Below are positions 1-6,272 of a stretch of DNA of 45,861 nt, one piece after another. Origin of the DNA: Bryobacteraceae bacterium (GTDB lineage: Bacteria; Acidobacteriota; Terriglobia; Bryobacterales; Bryobacteraceae); contig JANXAE010000005.1 of assembly GCA_025062235.1 (NCBI GenBank), positions 1 through 45,861 on the forward strand, given 5' to 3'. The notes beneath the pieces are model-generated. The model searched no databases and was not told the DNA's origin. It worked only from the letters and a program-made list of their open reading frames with translations. The translations under genes and the position numbers were made by a program. How positions within the stretch are numbered: the first letter of the stretch is position 1; each line of letters begins with the position of its first letter.

Positions 1-1056
1 CAGGCGACGGACTTCGATTTCGGGGAACTCGGAAACGATGCCGACCCGACCGCCGCCTGCTTCCGCTTCCAACGTCACCGCTATATTGGACGGGAGAAGC
101 AACGTTATGTCACCGGCAGGCGTGCTCAACAGCGAGTCGGCCAGCGGGCCCTGCGGTCCCCAGGCCGCGACAATATTGCCGAGACCCGTTGCGGCGTGCA
201 CGCTTCCGCTGACATGATCGAGCTCGATTCTCCCGGCGCCCGAATTCGCACGCACTTGGCCCGCCCGGCGGATCCGGATGGGGCCCTGGGCCGTCTCGGC
301 TACGATCGGGCCCGCAGTGTCGAGGATTTCGACGAGGCCTCCCTCCGTGCCAGCCGTGACGGCTCCTGCGCGCTCGACGCGCACGTTGCCCCCGCCGGTG
401 GTGGCGCGCACCTTACCCCCGGCCTCGCGCACCCGGATCTCGCCTCCCCGGGTCACCAGCTCCGCGTCGAAGCCCAGATGAGTCGCGGTGATGGCGCCGC
501 CACCTGAGAAGCAGCGCACGCTCCCTGCGATCCGGCTCAGTTCTACCGGTCCTCCGCCCGTCCGGACCTCCACGTCGCCCCTGACGTCTCCCAGCGAAAC
601 TGCGCCTGCGCCGGTCTCGACGCGGAGGCGGCCGCGGAACCGGTTGGCTTCGATGGTCCCGGACTCCGAAGCCAGCTCGGCTTCCCGCAACGTAACTGGC
701 ACTTTGAGTTGGAGCGAGGCCAGCGTGTTGGCATCCGCAGGCAGCCGGACCCTCAGCTCCAGCCACTCCCCGCTCCTTGCGGTCTCGAGCACGATTCGCT
801 CGAGCAGGCGCCGGGCAGCGCTCTCCTGCCCGACTCGAACTCGCTTGATCATCCGCCAGGCGATTCCCTTCCGCTCCTCCCCGTTCAACCGGATGTCCCC
901 GCGGGTGGACACGCGCAGTCGGCGAGCGCCCGCGGTCTCGGCCGTACCGGAAACCCCTTGGGTCCAGTAGCCGTCTTCGCGTGTGAGTCCCTGGGGTTGC
1001 TGGGCGAGCAGCGCCCCCACGCACACCGAAGCAAGCAGCCGGAAGGAGCTCGGCAT
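1..1056 (-). CDS. DUF4097-like beta-strand repeat secreted protein (3' end beyond window)
   Basis: Reading the minus strand from an ATG at 1056 gives an uninterrupted 352-codon frame that runs off the left edge. It opens with a short hydrophobic stretch (FRLLASVCVGALLA) that looks like a signal peptide. The remainder is a ladder of short Gly/Val-rich repeats, such as VETGAGAVSLGDVRGDVEV, TTGGGNVRVERAG and ANSGAGRIELDHVSG. This pattern is typical of DUF4097-type putative adhesin or right-handed beta-helix proteins of the cell envelope. The ATG overlaps the anti-sigma stop as TGATG, so the two are probably translationally coupled and the protein belongs to the sigma-factor operon. In Acidobacteria and Bacteroidetes such proteins often follow ECF sigma/anti-sigma pairs (family knowledge). 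The exact function is unknown and the C-terminus lies outside the window. Confidence 0.75.
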   Translation of the reverse strand, partial: MPSSFRLLASVCVGALLAQQPQGLTREDGYWTQGVSGTAETAGARRLRVSTRGDIRLNGEERKGIAWRMIKRVRVGQESAARRLLERIVLETARSGEWLELRVRLPADANTLASLQLKVPVTLREAELASESGTIEANRFRGRLRVETGAGAVSLGDVRGDVEVRTGGGPVELSRIAGSVRCFSGGGAITATHLGFDAELVTRGGEIRVREAGGKVRATTGGGNVRVERAGAVTAGTEGGLVEILDTAGPIVAETAQGPIRIRRAGQVRANSGAGRIELDHVSGSVHAATGLGNIVAAWGPQGPLADSLLSTPAGDITLLLPSNIAVTLEAEAGGGRVGIVSEFPEIEVRRL

Positions 1057-1949
1057 CAGAATGTCCCCACAGAAGCCCTCAATTCCTCCAGCGCCTGGCG
1101 GCACCGCAAACGGACGTAATCGTTCTCCTCGCGATGGATGACCTCCTGCAACAGACCCACCAGCTCGTCGCGGCGCCGCTGTTGGACGAGCAGGTCAATG
1201 GCCTGAATACGCACGCCTGGATTCTCGTCCGCGAGCAGCACGCGCGCCAGCGTCTCACGCACCGTGGGTTCCCAGGCGAAGGGCTTGAGCGCTTCCAGCG
1301 CTTTCAGACGGACACCGGGATTCGGATCTCGCTGGACCGCCTCGAGCAGCGCCCGTCGTACCTTCTCCTCTCCGGCGCGGCCACGCAGCAGATCCACCGA
1401 GTCCAGCCGCAGGCCCGGGTCCGCCGCTTCGCGAGCGGCGGAGAGCAGCCATTGCTGGATCACGGCGTCACCGAGCCGGCCGCGGAGGATGCGCTCGCGC
1501 CGCTCCTCGATGCCGATGCGCACCTGCCCGTCGGGATCGTGCTCGATGAAGCGGATCGTAGTCGCCAGCGGTTCGCCGGTGGCAGCTGGCGAGTACGGAG
1601 CTCCGGGAGGGACCGTCCAGCGCCCGATCAGAAAGCCGACGGTCAGCAAGGCGACTCCCCCTGCAAGGCGCAGCGCCAAGACAGGCCGGAAGGCGCGCAC
1701 GACCCACGCGAGCCTGGAAGGTTCGGCCGCCAGCCGCCAGTGCAGTTCCCGCCTGGAGGCTGCCAAGGTGTCCTGCCCAGGCTCCATCCGCCTGCGCTCG
1801 AGCGCTCTCTCGAGCAGGCGCCATTTCTGGAACTGCTCCGAACAAGCGGCGCACTCCTCCAAATGGCGGTGCAGGGCCTCTTCCTGCTCGAAGGTCAGCT
1901 CACCGTACGAGTACAAAGGCAACAACTGGCGTGCAGTCTCGCACTGCAT
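1056..1949 (-). CDS. Zinc-finger anti-sigma factor with C-terminal HEAT repeats
   Basis: A 297-residue protein. The N-terminus has the zf-HC2 (ZAS) signature: Cys3, then His29-x3-Cys33-x2-Cys36 in HRHLEECAACSEQF. This domain binds and inhibits ECF sigma factors. A single membrane span follows at about residues 92-112 (LRLAGGVALLTVGFLIGRW). From about residue 170 to the end there are roughly four HEAT-like helical repeats (DPNPGVRLKALEAL, DENPGVRIQAIDLL, ENDYVRLRCRQALEEL). The topology puts the zinc finger in the cytoplasm and the HEAT array in the periplasm, presumably as sensor or docking surface (inference). It lies 42 bp downstream of the ECF sigma gene and overlaps the next gene by one base (TGATG). 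The order sigma - anti-sigma - envelope protein suggests an envelope-stress module. Confidence 0.88.
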   Translation of the reverse strand: MQCETARQLLPLYSYGELTFEQEEALHRHLEECAACSEQFQKWRLLERALERRRMEPGQDTLAASRRELHWRLAAEPSRLAWVVRAFRPVLALRLAGGVALLTVGFLIGRWTVPPGAPYSPAATGEPLATTIRFIEHDPDGQVRIGIEERRERILRGRLGDAVIQQWLLSAAREAADPGLRLDSVDLLRGRAGEEKVRRALLEAVQRDPNPGVRLKALEALKPFAWEPTVRETLARVLLADENPGVRIQAIDLLVQQRRRDELVGLLQEVIHREENDYVRLRCRQALEELRASVGTF

Positions 1950-1991
1950 GACTGCTCTCCTCGGATGGCCTCAGTCGGAGCGTGAGGCTTC

Positions 1992-2612
1992 TCATAGCAA
2001 ATCCTCCAGGGCCGATCGCAATTTTTGCGTCGCGCGGTACAGACAGGTCTTGGCGGCTTCCTCGCTGCCGCCCATCATGTTCCCGATCGTGCGGAGGCGC
2101 AGGCCGTGGTAGTGCCGCAGCTCGAAAACCATTCGCTCGCGGGGAGTCAGGCTTGCCAGCGCTCGTTCCAGCCGCTCGGCCAGCTCGCGATTGACCAGCA
2201 TGCGTTGAGGGTCGGCCTCGGGCCGTTGTTCGGCAAGCTGGCAGACCGAGTCGGGAGCGGACCGGCCGTCGTCGCTCGGAGCCGGCGCCTCGCGGCGCAC
2301 CTTCCGCTTGCGCTGATAATCCAGGCAGACGTTGCTCGCGATGCGGAACAGCCAGGTCTGGAAATTCGAATCGGCGCGGAACGAGGAAAGGTTGCGAAAA
2401 GCGCGCAAGAACGTCTCCTGGTACACTTCCTGGGCGTCTTCGACGGAGCGAAGCAGATTCAGCGCCAGCCGGAGAACACCACGATCGTAGGCGCGGACCA
2501 GCCGCTCGAAGGCTTCCCGGTCGCCCCGCTGGGCTGCCCGGATCAGGGCGGCTTCTTCGCGGCTTGGGCCCTGCGCCGGGTCCACGGTCGCCGGCTCGCT
2601 CTCAGGCGCCAC
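1992..2612 (-). CDS. ECF-type RNA polymerase sigma factor
   Basis: A 206-residue sigma-70 family protein with only regions 2 and 4, as in ECF (group 4) sigma factors. Region 2 is at about residues 21-95 (AFERLVRAYDRGVLRLA, then AQEVYQETFLRAF and the core-binding FQTWLFRIASNVCLDYQRKR). Region 4 is at about 150-203 (SLTPRERMVFELRHYHGLRL, then an HTH ending in KTCLYRATQKLRSAL). A charged linker with Pro and Asp separates them. The start is a GTG at 2612, with a purine stretch (GGGATAGG) immediately before it. It is divergent from nadB and leads an operon with its anti-sigma factor, the usual arrangement for autoregulated ECF units. Target promoters cannot be deduced from this window. Confidence 0.92.
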   Translation of the reverse strand: MAPESEPATVDPAQGPSREEAALIRAAQRGDREAFERLVRAYDRGVLRLALNLLRSVEDAQEVYQETFLRAFRNLSSFRADSNFQTWLFRIASNVCLDYQRKRKVRREAPAPSDDGRSAPDSVCQLAEQRPEADPQRMLVNRELAERLERALASLTPRERMVFELRHYHGLRLRTIGNMMGGSEEAAKTCLYRATQKLRSALEDLL

Positions 2613-2684
2613 CCTATCCCTATTAGTGATGGACGAACCAGAGGTTCCGGGGTGACGATGGCCGGGTTCTGCACGGAACCGGGA

Positions 2685-2693
2685 TGTTACAAT
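2685..2693 (+). promoter_or_regulatory. Candidate extended -10 promoter of nadB
   Basis: TGTTACAAT matches TGn-TAnAAT, with TACAAT at 2688-2693. It ends 11 nt before the ATG of nadB at 2705, which would leave a 5' leader of only about five nucleotides. No Shine-Dalgarno sequence is visible. No -35 match is obvious, as expected for an extended -10 element. Confidence 0.4.
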
Positions 2694-2704
2694 CGCTGAA
2701 TTCC

Positions 2705-4231
2705 ATGCCGGATTTCATCGTGGTAGGCGCCGGCATCGCCGGGCTGCGCGCGGCGATCGAGCTGGCCGCCGCCGGCCCAGTGCTGGTCATCGCCAAGGAG
2801 AGCCTTCGGGAGTCTTCGTCCGAGTACGCGCAAGGGGGGATCGCTGCGGCCCTGGGCGAGGACGATTCAGTGGACTTGCACGCGCAAGATACGCTGGCGG
2901 CGGGCGACGGCCTCTCGGATCCGGAGGCGGTGCGCGTGCTGGTGCGGTCGGCGCCAGCGGCGATCTCCGAGCTGATCGAATGGGGCGCCGAGTTCGACCG
3001 CGAGGACTCGCGGCTGGCTCTGGGGCGCGAAGGCGCGCACAGTCGCCGTCGAGTCCTCCACGCGAAGGGAGACTCGACAGGCAGCGAGATCGCCCGCACG
3101 CTCTTCCGAAAAGCCGCCTCGCTGCCGGCTATCGAATTCCGCAGCTTCTCTGCCGTGACAGACCTGCTCGTGGCCGACGGCGAGGTGGCCGGCGTCGTCG
3201 TCTGTGACGAAGCCAGCCGGCAGGCACTGGCCATCCCGGCGCGCGCCGTGTTGCTCGCAACCGGGGGGCTGGGAAGGATCTACCGCGTCACCACGAATCC
3301 CGACGTGGCCACCGGCGACGGGGTTGCTGCCGCCTACCGCGCCGGAGCCGAGTTGGCGGACCTCGAGTTCGTGCAGTTCCACCCTACCGCGCTCCGGTTG
3401 GAGGGGGCGCCCCCCTTCCTGCTCTCGGAGGCCTTGCGCGGCGAAGGGGCGCTGCTGGTGAACTCCGCGGGCGAGCGCTTCATGCCGCGCTACCATCCCC
3501 TCGCCGAGCTTGCGCCCCGCGACGTGGTCTCGCGGGCCATTGTCATGGAGATGGCGCGTACAGGAGCCTCCAGCGTGTTCCTGGACGCACGTCCGCTTGG
3601 CGAGGAAATGCTCCGAAGGCGCTTCCCGCGCATTTACCGGACCTGCCTGGCATATGGCCTGGATCTGGCGCGGGAACCCGTCCCCGTGCACCCCGCAGCC
3701 CACTACGCCATGGGCGGCGTGTGGACCGACCTGGACGGTCGCACGTCGTTGCCCCGGCTGTTCGCTGCGGGCGAGGTTGCGGCCACGGGAGTGCATGGCG
3801 CCAATCGCCTGGCCTCGAACTCCCTTCTGGAAGCGCTGGTTTTCGGAGCCCGCGCAGGCCGTGCAATGCGCGAACTGGCGGGGACGCCGGTCTTGACCGG
3901 CTCCCGCCCGGCGGAGGCCACCTTCCCCTCCACCACGCACGAGCAGTTGCAGTCGCTGGCCTGGGACCATTGCGGCATCCTCCGCTCTGGCCCGCAACTG
4001 GAGCGTGCGTGTGCCGTTCTGGAGGCGATGACCTTTGCTCCCGCCCATCGCCCCGCTCGTGCTTTGTTCGAGCTTCGCAACATGCAGACCGTGATCTGGC
4101 TGATCGCTCGCTGTGCGCTGGCCCGCCGGGAGAGCCGCGGCGCGCATTATCGCACCGATTTCCCTGGCAAGAACCCCGACTTCCAGAAGCACTCGCGCAT
4201 CAGCAAACATCATGACGTCCGGTTCCGCTGA
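2705..4231 (+). CDS. nadB: L-aspartate oxidase
   Basis: A 508-residue flavoprotein that oxidises L-aspartate to iminoaspartate, the first step of de novo NAD synthesis, in the cytoplasm. The N-terminal FAD-binding fold is clear (FIVVGAGIAGLRAAIEL, GxGxxG at residues 8-13), followed by SSSEYAQGGIAAAL. The family-diagnostic segments HPAAHYAMGGVWTD and TGVHGANRLASNSLLE are present. These belong to the succinate dehydrogenase/fumarate reductase flavoprotein superfamily and, with the short length, favour NadB over fumarate reductase. A C-terminal helical domain (ELRNMQTVIWLIARCALARRE) closes the protein. I prefer MPDFIVV at 2705; an in-frame ATG at 2684 falls inside the putative promoter. NadA and NadC are not adjacent. 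It is divergent from the ECF sigma gene. Confidence 0.93.
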   Translation: MPDFIVVGAGIAGLRAAIELAAAGPVLVIAKESLRESSSEYAQGGIAAALGEDDSVDLHAQDTLAAGDGLSDPEAVRVLVRSAPAAISELIEWGAEFDREDSRLALGREGAHSRRRVLHAKGDSTGSEIARTLFRKAASLPAIEFRSFSAVTDLLVADGEVAGVVVCDEASRQALAIPARAVLLATGGLGRIYRVTTNPDVATGDGVAAAYRAGAELADLEFVQFHPTALRLEGAPPFLLSEALRGEGALLVNSAGERFMPRYHPLAELAPRDVVSRAIVMEMARTGASSVFLDARPLGEEMLRRRFPRIYRTCLAYGLDLAREPVPVHPAAHYAMGGVWTDLDGRTSLPRLFAAGEVAATGVHGANRLASNSLLEALVFGARAGRAMRELAGTPVLTGSRPAEATFPSTTHEQLQSLAWDHCGILRSGPQLERACAVLEAMTFAPAHRPARALFELRNMQTVIWLIARCALARRESRGAHYRTDFPGKNPDFQKHSRISKHHDVRFR

Positions 4232-4769
4232 GTCCATCGCCGCGCGAGGTGGGCACTGGGGCCGCGCGTCTTTGCCTTGGGGGTTGCAGCCGCGACTTCG
4301 TTTTGTGGGCTGAGCTCCTAAAAGGTCTCGTGGGCGGCGCGGGCCATCCTGGCGGCCACGATGCTGATCGCCTGGCTGGCGGAATCGGGCCCAGTTCTTC
4401 GTGGCGTAGGGCTTCGCGCTGGCGGTCCCGTGCTGGTTGCAGACGGGGCCCGGGTTCGCCGTGGAGTTCGTGCTGCCCTGGAACCAGCAAGTCCCTCTGT
4501 GGATGGCCGGCCTGAGCGGCGCACTGCGCTTGCTGACACGGCTGGCCTGGGGGCGGAGATCTGTCTTATCGCGGCGAGCCTCTCCCGGCGTCGTCGTGTG
4601 CTGCCTCTGCGGTGCATCCGGCTCGAGGACGGACACTGTCCGGCGGTAGTGGGGACTGCTGGCGCGTTGCTGTAGACGCTCCTGGCTCCCGAGGAAGGGA
4701 TCGCTCGATCTACGGGACGCCGCTGTCCTGATCGCTATTTGATAGGGCCTACTTGGTGGCGCTTTGCAA

Positions 4770-4788
4770 GCCCCCGCTTAAGGGGGGC
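4770..4788. repeat. GC-rich inverted repeat in the gene-poor stretch
   Basis: GCCCCC at 4770-4775 pairs with GGGGGC at 4783-4788 around the loop GCTTAAG. No T-run follows on either strand, so it is not a standard intrinsic terminator. It could be a REP-like element. Confidence 0.4.
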
Positions 4789-4961
4789 AAGGAGGCGGAA
4801 GAGCTCGAGAGGCTTCCGCGCGCGACCCTCACGGCGTGACGGTCGGTGGGGAAGCCGGTGATGGTAAAGTCCTTCTCTCTCGGCGGGCTGCTGATTTGCC
4901 CGAGTGCGGAGCCGTCCCTGGTCAGCCCGCCCGCGATGGCCACCTTGCTCGGCGCACTTTA

Positions 4962-4990
4962 GCACGTCTTCGTGCAATGGTTGCACCATT
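4962..4990. repeat. Two adjacent short hairpins
   Basis: GCACG-TCTT-CGTGC at 4962-4975 is followed directly by AATGG-TTGCA-CCATT at 4976-4990, two perfect 5-bp stems with no spacer between them. The function is unknown. It might be an RNA structure or a degenerate repeat. Confidence 0.4.
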
Positions 4991-5539
4991 CGTGTCCGGA
5001 TTCCCCGGGAAGGTCTCGGGATTTTGCTGAGCGCACGCGGTCGAGCGGGCCTCGACGGGTCGGATGAACATGGTTTCCAGCAACGTCAACCCGTGCACCA
5101 TGCTGGCGGCCGGGCTGCGCATCGTCTGGCTCGCTCGACTGCGGCGAGCCTCCGGAGGTTGCTCTCGATGAGCGGCAGAGCCTGGAGCCGTTGCTGATGC
5201 GGAGACGGTCCGTGGTTGGCAGGTTCTTTCGGATCGGCATGGACTGGCTTGGTGGGGGCCGTAGCCTGATTTGCGCTCTGGGTTCACGCGGGTCGTTTTC
5301 TCGCCGCTGCCGTCGCGGAGAGAGACAGGTATTGGCTACCCTGCGGGCTACATGGCCCGCGGGTCACCGTGGTCTACCTGCTTTGGCCTGCGGTGGCGTT
5401 CGTCGGGCCGCGGGCGGGCAGACACCAGCTCCCATGGCTTCTGGCTGTTCGTGCACATCTGGCACATGCATGTGCTCGAGCGCGCCAAGGTCCCCCTTCG
5501 CCGGTGGGGTGCAGGGAAGAGCCGGGGAAAGCCTGGGCC

Positions 5540-5548
5540 TGTTAGGAT
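5540..5548 (+). promoter_or_regulatory. Candidate extended -10 element before the small membrane-protein gene
   Basis: TGTTAGGAT fits TGn-TAnnnT and ends nine bases before the ATG at 5558. The intervening GGAGAG could instead act as a ribosome-binding site, so the motif is ambiguous. Confidence 0.3.
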
Positions 5549-5557
5549 GGAGAGTCC

Positions 5558-6088
5558 ATGAGCCGGGCGGCGCAACGAGCAACGGAGCTGTCCTGGGTCG
5601 CGCTGGGCGGCGTGCATGGAGGGGTCCTGGCAGGCTTGGGCATGGTTGGCTGGTTCTTGTTGTCTTCCTCGCTGCTGCAACAACCGACGTGGACGGTTCC
5701 TAACTTGATCGCCGCGCTCGTCAACGGCGATGCCGTCTTGCGGAGGGGCTTCGGATCCGGATCGCTGGTTGGGTTGGCGCTGGTGCTGGTGGCGGCAGGT
5801 ACGCTCGGCGCCGCATTCGCTCTGTTGACATGGCGGGTTTCCCACCGTCGCCGGCTGCTGTTGGGGATCCTGGTAGGCCTGGCAGCGTACTACGCCACGC
5901 AGGCGCTCATGTTCCGCAAATTGGGTGCGGTGGCCTGGGTTTACGCGTCGCCGCGCTCGCTGTTGGTGGCGCACTTGCTTTGGGGAGCGCTGCTGGGCTG
6001 GCAGGCGCGGGCGCCGGTGCCGAAGGTTCCTGGGGGCGCCGTTTCCTCTTCCTCTGACGGCGAAGCGCCGGGGATTCGGATAGAATGA
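5558..6088 (+). CDS. Four-span integral membrane protein, function unknown
   Basis: A 176-residue hydrophobic protein with about four predicted membrane spans: residues ~16-40 (GGVLAGLGMVGWFLLSSSLL), ~68-91 (SLVGLALVLVAAGTLGAAFA), ~98-118 (RLLLGILVGLAAYYATQALM) and ~133-148 (SLLVAHLLWGALLGW). A positive RVSHRRR loop lies between spans 2 and 3, and the soluble C-terminal tail is rich in Ser, Asp and Glu. The ATG at 5558 is preceded by GGAGAG a few bases upstream, which supports the start. I do not recognise the family. It stands alone, with a gene-poor region upstream and about 180 bp before bamA, and could be cotranscribed with bamA. Confidence 0.65.
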   Translation: MSRAAQRATELSWVALGGVHGGVLAGLGMVGWFLLSSSLLQQPTWTVPNLIAALVNGDAVLRRGFGSGSLVGLALVLVAAGTLGAAFALLTWRVSHRRRLLLGILVGLAAYYATQALMFRKLGAVAWVYASPRSLLVAHLLWGALLGWQARAPVPKVPGGAVSSSSDGEAPGIRIE

Positions 6089-6185
6089 AAACGAAGAGCT
6101 GCGTCCGCATAGCAGGGGCAGCCGTGGAACCTGAGCCGCGAGAGACACGTCTGATCTGGAGCGAAGCGTGAGAGAGGGGACCGCC

Positions 6186-6251
6186 ATGGAAAATCCCCGC
6201 GCGCCAAGTGGCGGGATCGAGCCCAAGGATCTCGCGGCGAAGCGATCATGA
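6186..6251 (+). CDS. Possible 21-codon leader ORF upstream of bamA
   Basis: An ATG at 6186 preceded by a strong purine-rich Shine-Dalgarno-like sequence (GAGAGGGGA) at good spacing opens a frame reading MENPRAPSGGIEPKDLAAKRS. It stops at 6249-6251, 21 bp before the bamA ATG. It could be an upstream peptide affecting bamA translation, or chance. No homology can be claimed for so short a peptide. Confidence 0.25.
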   Translation: MENPRAPSGGIEPKDLAAKRS

Positions 6252-6272
6252 GATGAGAGGGACTCGGGTTCC

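Larger units (their letters stand above)
4232..5557. other. About 1.3 kb without a convincing gene; possibly decayed coding DNA
   Basis: All six frames are broken into short pieces and none gives a recognisable domain. Some plus-strand pieces are hydrophobic in different frames, for example AILAATMLIAWLAESG near 4345-4390 and PAVAFVGPRAG near 5390, which could be remnants of a frameshifted membrane protein. I could not assign a family. A GC hairpin (4770-4788) and a double hairpin (4962-4990) lie inside. No tRNA, IS or CRISPR repeat was recognised. Confidence 0.5.

Noticed and set aside
4361-4675. 104-codon frame beginning with a hydrophobic stretch
   Set aside because: The hydrophobic part is short, the rest is Arg-rich and random-looking, there is no ribosome-binding site, and the frame breaks without a domain. 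Kept only as possible gene debris.
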